Shown: piece by piece, positions 54,745 to 64,000 of the stretch
Layout: each line of letters starts with the position of its first letter
Numbering within the stretch: position 1 is the first letter of the stretch
NCBI GenBank assembly: GCA_026018925.1
Contig: JAKSZU010000026.1
Location: 15,429,127-15,493,126, forward strand
Length of the DNA stretch: 64,000 bases
Direction: 5' to 3'
Source of the DNA: Tupaia tana
Lineage: Eukaryota > Chordata > Mammalia > Scandentia > Tupaiidae
Program-made: the position numbers and the translations under genes
Notes under the pieces: generated by a model
What the model saw: only the letters and a program-made list of their open reading frames with translations
Told to the model about the DNA's origin: nothing
Database searches by the model: none

Positions 54745-55275
54745 TGTCTAAAATTGGTACAGCCACTAAGGAAAAAAGCATGGCGGGTCCTTAAAACTGT
54801 AAGCTAGGGGACCAGCAGATGGCGTAATGGCTACACTACTGGACTTCCACGTAGTTGACCACAGTTCAAGTCCTGGACTCAGCAGCTCGAAACACAGGCC
54901 GGGCGCGCGTGGGTGCACGCCCAAAATCCTGAGAGGAGACTGGAGTTGAAGGGACTGTGGCATGGCCATTCCTGCTGGAGTGTGATTTCTCTCTTTCTGT
55001 CTCTCTGGCAAGCACACATGCCCTAGAACAAAAATATCTCTCCAAAAAACAGGAAGCTAGAACTACCTGCAGTCCCGCCGCTGGGTGTGTGCCGAGGGAA
55101 GTCAGTATCTCAAAGCAAGGTCTACAGGCCTGTGCTCATGGTAGCATTGTCCACCACAGCCAAGTGCAGAAATAACCCACGTGCCCGTCGACGGGTGAGT
55201 GGATAAAGACACTGTCTGTATGGAAGTAGACATGCACACAGGGGAACATGGTTCAGTCTTAAAGAGGAGGTGCTT
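54745..55275 (+). mobile_element. L1M fragment split by SINE-A
   Basis: TACAGCCACTAAGGAAAAAAGC, then after the SINE TCATGGTAGCATTGTCCACCACAGCC and GGGTGAGTGGATAAAGACAC: consecutive sense L1M. Confidence 0.75.
54807..55052 (+). mobile_element. SINE-A inside L1
   Basis: GGGGACCAGCAGATGGCGTAATGG head; end CATGCCCTAGAACAAAAATATC. Confidence 0.87.
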
Positions 55276-55528
55276 GGGCCCAGCCAGGTTGTGTGGTGGT
55301 TAAGGAGCTGGATCCCATATGGCTGACTGCATGGTTCGGGTCCTGGACTGGACAGCTTGAAAAACAGGCTGGGGCCCGTGTTAAGTGCATGCCCCAAAAT
55401 CCCAAGAGGAAAATGAAGGAGAAGGGACTGTGGCCTGGCCATCCTCCCTGGGGGTGATTTCTCACTTTCTCTCTCTATCCTCTCTCTCAGGTGAGCACAC
55501 GTACCCTCCAGCAAAAACTTAAGAAATG
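55276..55528 (+). mobile_element. SINE-A
   Basis: GGGCCCAGCCAGGTTGTGTGG head; end GTACCCTCCAGCAAAAACTT. Confidence 0.82.
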
Positions 55529-55575
55529 AAACTCAAGTCACAGTTATGAGAACCATACTTTATGGTCACCATGGG

Positions 55576-55785
55576 GGACTTTGTTTTGTGTGTGCATGCT
55601 TGTGCGCTAGAGGGCTCGTGACCTTGTGGAAAGGTCACACTGCCATCCCTTCTCCGTCTCCTCCTCCTTTTGGGGTTTTGGGCATGAACGCCTGATATGT
55701 TTTTCAAGTCCTGCCGGATCTAGGACTCGAACTGCATCTCCTGACATGCAGGATCCTTTACTGCCGGGCTACAGAGTCGGCCCCA
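55576..55785 (-). mobile_element. SINE-A, old reversed copy
   Basis: TGTGCGCTAGAGGGCTCGTG to CCGGGCTACAGAGTCGGCCCC. Confidence 0.75.
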
Positions 55786-55956
55786 CTGCAGGGAAGTTTC
55801 AAGAATAGTTGTGGCTGCCCACGATTTTGACCTTGTGCCCTGGCTCAGCTTCCGTCTTTTTACAGCAGGGTGTCACCTTTTGATATAGGAGACTACAATC
55901 TCATCACACTTATCAGAGTGCTCAAGCTTTGTTGACAGGGCAAAGAGAGAGTCAAA

Positions 55957-55961
<5 letters not shown>

Positions 55962-56003
<42 letters not shown>
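55962..56003. repeat. A42 run
   Basis: Forty-two A directly before a reversed SINE-B, where a T-run would be expected. The flanks TCAAATCTTTAAAA (55952) and CTCAAATCTTTTTAAAA (56145) suggest the A-run belongs to the target site. Confidence 0.95.
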
Positions 56004-56005
<2 letters not shown>

Positions 56006-56146
56006 TTAATGTTATTTTTTATTATTTTGTAATTTGATCAGAGAGAGAACGGGAAAGTGAGAAAGCAAGTCTCCAGGTCCGGGACTCAAACCACAGTCGA
56101 CCATGTGGGACTCCAACACCCTGACCACCATACCACCTGGTGGCCC
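56004..56146 (-). mobile_element. SINE-B, reversed
   Basis: TTATTTTGTAATTTGATCAGAG, GCAAGTCTCCAGGTCCGGG, head end CCACCTGGTGGCCC. Confidence 0.85.
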
Positions 56147-56176
56147 TCAAATCTTTTTAAAAAACAAACACAAACA

Positions 56177-56455
56177 GGGACCAGCAGTTAGCGTAATGGC
56201 TAAGTTGCTGGACTCCCACGTAGTCGACCGCGGATCGAGTCCCGGACCCAGTGGCTTAAACTCACGCCAGGCGCATGTGCGTGCGTGCCCAAGATCCTGA
56301 GAGGAGAATGGATGAAAAGGGATTGCGGCGTGACCATCCCCCCTGGGGGGTGATTTCTCGCTTTCTGTCTTTCTGTCTCTCTCTGCCTGTCTGGCGAGCG
56401 CATGCACCCTATAGCAAAAACCTCTCCAAAACAAAACAAACAAACAAAAACAAAC
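56177..56455 (+). mobile_element. Young SINE-A
   Basis: GGGACCAGCAGTTAGCGTAATGG head, GGATCGAGTCCCGGACCC, end CACCCTATAGCAAAAACCTC, CC and (AAAC)n. AAAACAAACACAAACA(G/A) flanks both sides. Confidence 0.93.
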
Positions 56456-58069
56456 ACAAACAAAGGAGCCAGAGAAGAGAAATGACTTGCCCAAGGTCCT
56501 GCCATCATTATCCCCAAATCCCTAACATCTCCTTTGTCAGGGTTTTCAGAGAGTGACTCCACAGTGACTTAGTGAGGATTCGTGTAAGGCCCCAAAGGTG
56601 ACCTGAGTTGAAAGCAGGCCAGGGACAGGTGCCAGGCAACCATGGAGAAGCAGGTACGCAGGTGCCACCCGTGAGCTGTGCTCGATGCGTTGGCAGTGGC
56701 CTGAAGGCTGATGTGCCCCTCTGATCTCTGAACTCTGGGGGTTAATAACCCACACCTTCCCGCACAGCTGCCAGGGCCTGATCTAAGCCCGAGGTCACAG
56801 GACCAGAGCTAGCCCACACCCACCACGGGGTCCATTTGAGTTCTGGTGTGTGAGTCTCCACCCAGGTTCTTCCTTTAAAAACATCACCACCTGGGCGGCG
56901 CTCACCCCAGGCTGATTGCACCTGCTGGGCTCAGGGCCCCAGGTGTTCTCATTTGCAGCTGAGTAAGCTGGTCTGCCAACCTGACAGCACTTAGGAATCA
57001 CGATCCTGCCGCCCTCCCTGCCCCCAGCCTGATGGCATTGAGGTCTGCGGTGCAGCCAGGGCATAGCCAAGTGTGAGAAGTGCTGCTCTAGTTCACTCTG
57101 CACCGGGGGTCTTGTCCCTCCTGCCCGGCAGGCAGGAGGCCACCTCTGGCTTCAGAGTCCTCCTAAAAGATTTGAGCCTCTGGGGTTTCAAGAAAATTGT
57201 TCTCTGAATGCCGAGCTGTTGAGTAGCCAAGGGCCTTCTTCGGTTGGCATCTTCTTGACTAGGAATAAAGCCCTTGGTGCCGGAGCTGCGAGGACACGCC
57301 CCCACCTGCCACGCTTTGAGGACAGACATGAAGGGGAGAGGCCTTTGCCACATCTCAGGGCCGGCTCCTGGTGTCCTCACGTCCTGCCCTGGCCTCTCTG
57401 ACCGAGGTCCAGCTGAAGACGGCCTCCCTAGTGCTACTTCTGCTGAGCTGCAAAGCCATGAGGGCCCCACATGGAGCTGAGGTCACTCCTGTTCACACAC
57501 AGCTCCCTCTACCCAGAAAGCGACAGGCCCTGTCTTCATTGTGTGACACTCGGCCAGGTTTGAACCCCAGGTTTCATGAACTCTTTGTCCCCTCCCTCCT
57601 TCAGGCTTAGACCTGCCCCTGGGGAACAGGCCGAAGGTAAGACACCAAAGCATCTTCCCCGTCTTGGGCAACAGAACCTGAGCACGACTCTGCAGACGCT
57701 GCACCCCACACGTCAGCCTATGCCGGGGGACTCTTGAGAAGCCTCGGTCCCCTGCCTCGTCCCCACTGGACAGCCCCTATTCCAGGAGCACCAGACCCTG
57801 AGCCGGACAACTGGAGTCACACCTGCCCTTTACCGAGCACCCTCAGTACGCCGGCACAGTGCAGGCATTTCGTGTAGAATCGGGGGCCCACAGAAATTAG
57901 GAATTCTAAGGATAAAGGCCGAAGGTCAAACACAGGGTTTGAACACAGATCTGCTGGGTTCCCATCCCACCCCCGAGAGCAGAGGTACTTGGATTAGCAA
58001 GTATGGAAGACTCCTCCCAGCGATTCTAGTTTACTACGTCTCAGGAACCTTGTAAAGAAAGTATTCGAT
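56456..58069. other. SINE-free, GC-richer stretch
   Basis: Weak reversed MIR trace at 56462-56510 (GACTTGCCCAAGGTCCTGCC) and a hAT/MER-like trace at 56855-57095 (AGTGTGAGAAGTGCTGCTC). The other 1.2 kb is unassigned, with no convincing exon. Confidence 0.5.
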
Positions 58070-58248
58070 GGACCTGCAAGTGGTATGGTGGTTAAGGCAC
58101 TAGACTTCCACATGGCCGACCACGGTTCGAGTCTCGGACCTGGCGACTTGCTTTCTCACTTTCCCTCTCTCTCTGTCTTTCTCTGGTCAAATGAAAAAAT
58201 AATAGTAATACTAGTAATAAATAAAATTAAATACATCTTAAAAAAAAT
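58070..58248 (+). mobile_element. SINE-B
   Basis: ATGGACCTGCAAGTGGTATGG head, CACGGTTCGAGTCTCGGACC, CTCTGGTCAAATGAAAAAATAA tail. Confidence 0.9.
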
Positions 58249-58730
58249 GTATCCAAGAATGTGGGAGAGCCTGGCCTCCATGGCCAGGGATTGCCCTTGG
58301 AGTCACTGCCTCCTCCATCCCCCACTCCCTGGGCTGTCTCGGGACCTACACTGGGTCCAGTCAGCTGCTAGGTGACCACTCTGTCTCCTGCTCTGTGAAA
58401 ACTAGAGGGTTGAACTCTGATTCCAAGGGGGTTCGTCAATGCTGCCTCTAGTCTTCAACTCAGGGGGGCTGCTTCTCCCCAGCTTTTTTCCAGCAAGACT
58501 GAACAATGAACCCCATCCAGGATTTCCACCTGTCTCTGCATGCACCAGGGACCCTGAGCCCCCCAAAGCATCTTTCTCCCCCACCCTAACCTGGCGGTGC
58601 ATCCTTGGCAGAGGGGAGGCTGCTTTTGCTTAGCCTCGCAAGAGCAGCCGAGAAGCCTCAGCCTTTCACCCACACCCCATGTCGCTCTCTCCAGAACTGG
58701 CCCTAAGAAGGCAGTAAGGAAACACAACCG

Positions 58731-58968
58731 AGGAGCCACAGATGGCGTAATGGTTACATCACTGGACTCCCACATAGTCCACCATGGTTCGAGTCCTGGA
58801 CCCAGCGGCCAGGCACGTGTGTGCACCCAAAATCCCGAGAGGAGAATGGGGGAGAAGAGATTGCTGCGAAGGAGGGTCATTCCCCTTTGGGGGTGATTTC
58901 TCGCTTTCTGTCTCTGTCTTTCCGGCGTATGCATGCGCCCTATAGCAAAAATCTCTTAAAAAAAAAAA
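58731..58968 (+). mobile_element. SINE-A
   Basis: GAGCCACAGATGGCGTAATGG head; end CGCCCTATAGCAAAAATCTC; A(C/T)ACA(A/G)CCGAG flanks it. Confidence 0.87.
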
Positions 58969-59721
58969 ATACAGCCGAGAGTGGACAGCTGGGAAGAGCA
59001 GCTTGCCTGGTCAGCAGAGAGCCACGCTGACTCAGCAGGGCTGGGGGCCTCGGGGCTCCCTCTCCCCCGTTACCTCCACTGCCTTGCCCGGGCTGGCCCA
59101 AATGGTAGGTGCCAGATGCCTCCTCTCCCAAGGAAACCCCCAATTATCTACTGCACCAACGCTGAATCTCAACATATATTTATCACCCCTGCCTCTCAGG
59201 CACGCAGCCCTGACTGGCTGGGGTTTGCATCATCCTGGAGAGAAGGGAGGAGGTGGCTGGGGGCGGTGGGTTGAGATGAACGAGGGCAGGATCCACCCTC
59301 GCTGCTCTGCTGGTCACAGGGGCATCGCCCAGCAGGCAACTTGGGGTCCAGCCCCAGGCCTGCCACTTACTGGCACCTGAGAGGCAGGAGCGGCCAGCAT
59401 CACCGAGGCTTGTCCTTCCGGTCTGTGCCTGTGTGTGGCCACCGAGGCAGCCTTTTGAGGAGGGGTCTTCCTGCACCTGAGTGCAATGTTTCTATGGATT
59501 TGGGGGACAGCAAAGGCCACCTTGATCTAAGGGGCCTCTCAGCCATGCCTGGTCTGGTCCCTAGCCTGCCCCATGGTTCAGAAAAGGATTTGGGGCTGGT
59601 CCCTGAAGGGATCTCAGGTGAGCATATTCAGCCCTGTTTTCTGCCCCAGAAGTTTGGAGGGGTGCAGTTTCTGAACACCACCAGGTCCTTGGCTAGCCCG
59701 CACCACAATCAGTGGAAGTTC
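58969..59721. other. Unassigned intergenic stretch
   Basis: Moderately GC-rich, no repeat recognised. Short ORFs on both strands have no family resemblance. Confidence 0.4.
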
Positions 59722-59929
59722 CAAGGCCAGCAGGTGGCGTGGTCATTAGGGTGCTGAACTCCTACGTGGCCAATCACAGTTCAAGTCCTAGACCTGGTGG
59801 CTTAAGATCACCTGGGTGCTTGTGCGCGTGCATGCCCCTGGGTGGTGACTTCTCACTTTCCCCCTTTCCGTCTCTTTCTCCTGCTAGTGCATGTGCCCTA
59901 TGGAAAAATCCTTCAACAACAACAAAGCA
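59722..59929 (+). mobile_element. SINE-A, shortened
   Basis: AAGGCCAGCAGGTGGCGTGG head; the middle is partly lost; end ATGTGCCCTATGGAAAAATCC, then (CAA)n. Confidence 0.82.
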
Positions 59930-60695
59930 ATGTGAATTTCTGACACCCTCCCCCATTTTTTTACACAAAGAATCCTGAGGCACAAACCCATTTGAGAACC
60001 ACAGGTGTAGAAGCCAGGAGCCCATTGTCCCGGCGGTCCCTAGCAGGGGGGAATGGGTGTCCCGCAGCGGCGTCTCCGATTCAGCTTCAGTGAGGGCAGC
60101 AAGAGGGCTGCTGCCATGCAGTCTGCTCACCAGCTCCTCCGAGGGCTCCCACCGCCTGCCCCGCCTGCCCCGCCTGCCCCTCCGCTCGATACAAAGCGCG
60201 CTGGTGGAGTTCAAGTCGATGTTGGGCCCTTGCCACCGCCTCCTGCTGCTCTGGTAAGTTTCTCTCTCAGCAATGCAGAGCTTGAAGCCCGTGCAGGGAC
60301 CGGCTTCCATTTGGCCGCGGCAAGTTCCAGTAATAGGTCGCTATTTATAATTATATAAATAATAGAAAAACAGGCTGCAGCGCTGTCCCCGAAGAGCCCC
60401 GGCCTCCTGTTATAGGCGGCCAGACCCCAGCTCCTAGTGGAGCTGCATCCCTCTGGGGTCTGGGCAGTTGGCCGCAGCCGGGAGCTGAGACAAAGATGCT
60501 GGTGGCCTCAGAGGTCATCCTACAACAAGATGGGTCAGGGGAAGTGTCACTGGGAGTTGTCAAAGGACAAGAGGTGGGTAGACACCCAGAGTGCCCTTCT
60601 CCCAGGTGCTTGGGAAGATGGGATTTTCCAACTCAGGAGTTTAAGCACTCAGAGAATAGAGAGGGAACAATTAATAAATTATATATTTTAGAGAG
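59930..60695. other. GC-rich stretch with 9-bp repeat
   Basis: CGCCTGCCC occurs three times in a row at 60153-60179 within a CpG-richer patch (60050-60250). Opposite-strand G-runs could form a quadruplex. No gene recognised. Confidence 0.5.
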
Positions 60696-60950
60696 TTTTT
60701 TTTTTTTTTTTTTTTTTTTTCTATAGGGCACGTACACTCACCAGAGACACAGAGACCAAAAGCAAGAAATCACCCCCATTAGGGGGGGAAATACCACGCC
60801 ACAATCTCTTCTCCTCCATTCTCCTCTCTGGATTTGGGGCATGCATGCACATGTGCCTGGCATGAGTTTCAAGCCTCCAGGTCTGGGACTTGAACTGTGG
60901 TCAGTCATGTGGGAGTCCAGTGACGTCACCATTATACTACCTACTGGTCC
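60696..60950 (-). mobile_element. SINE-A, reversed
   Basis: T25, CTATAGGGCACGTACACTC, head end CTACCTACTGGTCCC. Confidence 0.9.
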
Positions 60951-61149
60951 CAAAGGAACAGCTGTTCTAAAATCTCCTGGCTGATATCACACTCCCCAGA
61001 CCAAACGCTATTCTGTAAGAGGGGGCTATAGGATGTTCGAGTCCAAGTTGCACTTTCTTGTCTCTCACGGTAGGACTCTTGGGGAGGAGAGGGTTGGAGG
61101 GCTCACAGAAGGCGGAGAGGCAGGCTGGTGTGCACTGCCAAAACACGGC

Positions 61150-61350
61150 TCTGCAGCGTGGGCCCGTGTGCAAGGCCAGGGTCCGGTTCCCAGTGGTGTG
61201 CACCTGCAGTCCCAGCAGCTGGGGAGGCTGACACGGGGGGGTCACAGTGATGTCCTGACTAAAGTAAGACCCGGGGTGGGTGGTGTGTGTGCACCTGTGG
61301 TCCCAGCTATTCAGGAGGCCGAGGCAGGAGGACCATGACGTGGAGAGATC
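61150..61350 (+). mobile_element. Dimeric 7SL-derived element
   Basis: First unit GTGGTGTGCACCTGCAGTCC, CAGCTGGGGAGGCTGACACG; second unit GTGGTGTGTGTGCACCTGTGG, TCAGGAGGCCGAGGCAGG. Both copy the 7SL Alu-domain 5' half, in direct repeat like an Alu-type dimer. Confidence 0.8.
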
Positions 61351-61479
61351 CTTCTTTAAAAAACAATCCTGGATGTTTTCGCCCACGGGAAGGAATGGCG
61401 GGTCGTGAAGGGTATGCCTGAGCCAGTCAGTTTGCCCTGGCTAGTCTTCGCCCCAACTCTGGGAAGATGGGACTTGGGG

Positions 61480-61590
61480 GACGTTAGACATGTGAGGACT
61501 CTGCGGTCAGAACAGCGGACCAGCCCAAGGGCACACAGCCAGGGAGTGGGAGAGCAGGGTCCACCCGGGGCCGAGGCTGGCTCCCCAGCA
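61480..61590 (-). mobile_element. MIR fragment, reversed
   Basis: CCAGCCCAAGGGCACACAGCCAGGGAGTGGGAGAGC matches the reversed MIR 5' half (CCAAGGTCACACAGC). Confidence 0.6.
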
Positions 61591-61644
61591 GGCTGTCACT
61601 CAGCGTCAGCTGAGAGGGCCAGGGTGCTTGGGTAACCAGATAGG

Positions 61645-61826
61645 GGCTGGCAGGTGGCATGGTTGGTTAAGGCGCTGGACTCCCACGTGGCCGAATGTGG
61701 TCTGAGTCCTGGACCTGACAGCTTGGTTTCTCATTTTCTCTGTCTGTCTGTCTGTCTGTCTCTGCTGAACGCATGTGCCCTCTAGCAAGTTAAAGAATAA
61801 TAATAAATAAAATCAATAATTATATT
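61645..61826 (+). mobile_element. SINE-B
   Basis: GGGGCTGGCAGGTGGCATGG head, (TGTC)5 at 61741-61760, AAGTTAAAGAATAATAATAA tail. Confidence 0.87.
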
Positions 61827-61835
61827 AGAAAGGTA

Positions 61836-62078
61836 ACTAGATTACATTGCTAAATTCCCATGTAGTCAACCACAGCTTGAATCCCGGACCTGGCAGCTTC
61901 AACTCACACCAGGCATGTGTGCATGTGTGCCCAAAATACCAACAGGAGAATGAAGGAGAAGGGATTGCAGCATGGCCATCCCCCCTCGGGGGGGGGGTCA
62001 TTTCTCGCTTTCTGTCTCTCTGTCTCTCCAGAGAGTGCATGCATCCTATAGCAAAAAAAAACTTTCAAAAAATAAAGT
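61836..62078 (+). mobile_element. SINE-A, 5'-truncated
   Basis: Begins inside the head (ATTACATTGCTAAATTCCC); end CATCCTATAGCAAAAAAAAAC. Confidence 0.83.
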
Positions 62079-62102
62079 ACCCAGATAACCAAAAAAAAAA
62101 AA

Positions 62103-62190
62103 AAAAAAAAGCCTCAGTTTCCCCACTTGTAAATTGGCAGTAACAACAGTGCCCCACAGGGGCCATGAGGGTAAATGCAGATTGGTCCAT
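62103..62190 (+). mobile_element. MIR fragment
   Basis: GCCTCAGTTTCCCCACTTGTAAATTGGCAGTAACAAC is the MIR core in sense. Confidence 0.78.
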
Positions 62191-62804
62191 GTGTAACGTG
62201 CCCTCTCTGGGCCCAGCTGCCCTTGTGGCTCCCTGGCACCAGCCATTTGCACCACGGCCATCGCTTTTCATCAGCTCCTGAGGGGGAGGGCCTCCAGGAG
62301 AAAAGAGGCAGTTGCCTGGTGACTGAAGTGCGTTCCACCCACGCAAGGGCACGCTGCATGATGGGAGGGAGGATAAAGATTGCCCCACGGGGTGCCCCAC
62401 TTCCAGAGCTCCAGACGCAAATCCAATCAGCCCCGGCCAGATCCCATGCGAAGCTCCAGACCTTCTTCCTCCGTTGACGATAAGAGTCATTGGGAGGCTG
62501 AATGGAAGCCGTGACGTCCGGACAGGTCGTCACGTCCGGACAGGTGGCAGCGGCTTTGCGTGCATAGCCCCATGGCGTGCGCCTCACTGCCAAGGAAGGA
62601 GGGCAGAGCCCAGGCGGAGGGTGGGTGCCACCGCAAGGGCCCACACAGCCTCCGGAGGCATATGTCCACCCAGCGTTGGGCTTAGGCATGTCCCTTTGGG
62701 ACCACAGTTGGGGACACTCAGGGACTCAGGGATGACAAAGCTCTCCAGGGGCCATTCTGGTTTGAACGTTCCAGATCCCTGTTAGCACCTGCCTCCCAGC
62801 CCTT
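62191..62804. other. SINE-free stretch with twin 18-bp repeat
   Basis: No gene recognised. CGTGACGTCCGGACAGGT (62510-62527) and CGTCACGTCCGGACAGGT (62528-62545) are adjacent, differing at one base. CpG content is above the surroundings. Confidence 0.5.
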
Positions 62805-62965
62805 GTTCTTTCCGCTTCTTCGTCATTGCCTGTGCGTCTGTCCCCCCACCCCACCGGGAGCTCCCGAGGAGCAAAGGCAGCGTCTTATTCCTGCTCGTAG
62901 CTCCAGGCCCCAGCCAGGGCCCTGACCACAGCAGGCCCTCCATAACTGCGTGCCGAGGACATGAA
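62805..62965 (+). mobile_element. L2 3' fragment
   Basis: GTCTGTCCCCCCACCCCACC, GGGAGCTCCCGAGGAGC and GCAGGCCCTCCATAACTGCG follow the L2 end (CTCCATGAGGGCAGGG, GTAGGTGCTCAATAAAT). Confidence 0.65.
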
Positions 62966-63094
62966 CAAAGACACGAGATCACGCCTCGGTTTCCCACCTC
63001 CTGCTGTTAAGTACTGCACCCAGGAGTACCCCACCCGGGTCATCAGAACCAAGCCTTCCTCCCCCGGCTCCGTGTGGGTGGCCCACCTGGTAGC

Positions 63095-63235
63095 AGGCCC
63101 GGAAGAGTGGATGGGGCCCCGTGAGGGGGTGACGTTTACACTGAGAGCCGAAGAGGATGCCTGGCCGTAAGGAGTGGGGGAGGGCATTCCAGACAGAAGG
63201 GACGCACGTGCAAGGGCTTGTCCGGGACCTAACGG
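63095..63235 (-). mobile_element. L2 fragment, reversed
   Basis: GGGGGAGGGCATTCCAGACAGAAGGGACGCACGTGCAAGGGC is the antisense of the L2 stretch GGCCTTTGCACATGCTGTTCC. Confidence 0.65.
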
Positions 63236-63719
63236 CGACCGGTGGGTAGTGTAGACAAGTGATCCGGTAAAGTCCAACTCCCTTTACCCTTTGTTCTGGG
63301 CTCCTCTCCAGGGTGAAGAGAGAAGCCATGCCCCCCTCTCACTGTCCCGACTTCTCCCTTCACCACCTGCACTGTCTCCAGCTCGGGGAGCACCCGTGCC
63401 CAGCTGGTAAGGGGCGCAGACCAGACCACGTGACCTTGCCTCCCCAGCACAAAGCCCCCTCATTTAGTCCTCGAAGAGTTTTACCGTAACAAAATTCCGC
63501 AAACCGATTATTTTAAGTTGGACTAAAGCTGTTCCCAGTAGCTGTCAATAATGAGTGGCTTGGGGGGTGGGGGACCGCAGGACCCCTTTCCTGACCTAAG
63601 GGCCAGTGCAGGTCTCCAGAATCCTCAGGAAACACAGACTCCAGGGCAGCTGTCCAGCCCACTCAGACCAGCTGACGCTCTGAAGCCAACATTTCCTGGT
63701 CTGAGCAGAACAAAGGTAC
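63236..63719. other. Unassigned stretch
   Basis: No repeat, exon or gene recognised up to the last SINE. Confidence 0.4.
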
Positions 63720-63981
63720 TTTTTTTTTTTGGAGAGATATTTGCTATAAGATGTATGTGCTTGCCAGAGAGACAGAGAGAGACAGAAAGCGAGAAATCAC
63801 TCCCCGGGAGGAATGGTCATGCCGCAGCCCCTTCTCTTCCATTCTCCTCGCAGGATTTCGGGCACACACCTATGCATGCCCAGTGTGAGTCTTGAGCCAC
63901 CAGGTCCAGTACTCGAACTACAGTCGACCGCGTGGGAGTCCAGTGACATAACCATACACCATCTGCTGCCCCCCCCCCCCC
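63720..63981 (-). mobile_element. SINE-A, reversed
   Basis: T11, GGAGAGATATTTGCTATAAG, ACTACAGTCGACCGCGTGGG, head end CATCTGCTGCCCCC. AAAGGT(A/G)CTT flanks both ends. Confidence 0.92.
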
Positions 63982-64000
63982 AAAGGTGCTTTAAATACAG

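Noticed and set aside
59774-60310. Minus-strand frame with an Arg-Gly-rich run
   Set aside because: The RGRRGRR run is the translated 9-bp repeat and the frame enters a SINE.
61150-61350. Functional 7SL RNA gene
   Set aside because: Only the Alu-domain half is present, duplicated and worn; the S domain is absent.
62114-62689. Open frame of about 190 codons on the minus strand
   Set aside because: It reads through a MIR in antisense and CpG-rich DNA; composition looks random, with no splice or family support.
35046-64000. TESC (expected next gene)
   Set aside because: I looked for its EF-hand or N-terminal MGAAHS wording in all frames and saw none; the gene probably begins beyond the window.

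Overview
The window is mammalian nuclear DNA. It carries the last eight coding exons and 3' UTR of FBXO21 on the plus strand, followed by about 29 kb of gene-poor DNA. The exons join in frame through GT-AG introns and encode about 423 C-terminal residues. These cover a SirB1/transglutaminase-like region, a TPR-like helical stretch and a C-terminal YccV/HspQ-like domain. The F-box and first exons lie upstream of base 1. In human the next gene after FBXO21 on this strand is TESC (from memory); I see no TESC exon here, so the right part is probably FBXO21-TESC intergenic DNA.

Interspersed repeats dominate. About 80 copies belong to three tRNA-headed SINE types, labelled here A, B and C. SINE-A is about 260 bp, with a tRNA-like head, a GTGTGCGTGCGTG stretch, a CCCCCCTGGGGGG palindrome, a pyrimidine stretch and the end CCCTATAGCAAAAACCTCTCC plus A-tail. 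SINE-B is about 170 bp, with a related head and a GGTCAAATTAAAATAAATAAA tail. SINE-C is about 200 bp and begins GCCACAGTGGTGTAGCAG. Several A copies are nearly identical with perfect target-site duplications, so the family was recently active. Older layers are L1M fragments, L2, MIR, hAT-type MER elements and one MaLR LTR. Two old dimeric 7SL-derived elements at 36.4 and 61.2 kb suggest Euarchontoglires. The lack of Alu or B1 as the main SINE and the abundance of tRNA SINEs suggest a tree shrew, less likely a colugo. That placement is inference.

Layout: 1-2081 intron; 2082-4164 three exons (start of the SirB1-like region); 4165-11230 repeat-rich introns around the exon at 9256-9435; 11231-21704 three exons (TPR-like and YccV-like); 21705-32612 the longest intron; 32613-32803 last coding exon; 32804 to about 35045 3' UTR with two AATAAA signals and no SINE; 35046-64000 intergenic, densely nested repeats, with a possible TATA-type promoter near 54.0 kb and more GC-rich, SINE-poor stretches at 56.4-58.1 and 62.1-63.7 kb.

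The most unusual structures are a 10-bp-periodic satellite of about 425 bp inside a SINE (45.0-45.4 kb), a five-unit 35-bp minisatellite (18.3 kb), SINEs that reused one target site (50.1-51.0 kb), a SINE split by two others (42.35-43.12 kb), and microsatellites arising from fixed points of the SINE body. I found no new protein-coding system. SINE ends are read by eye and may be off by several bases.
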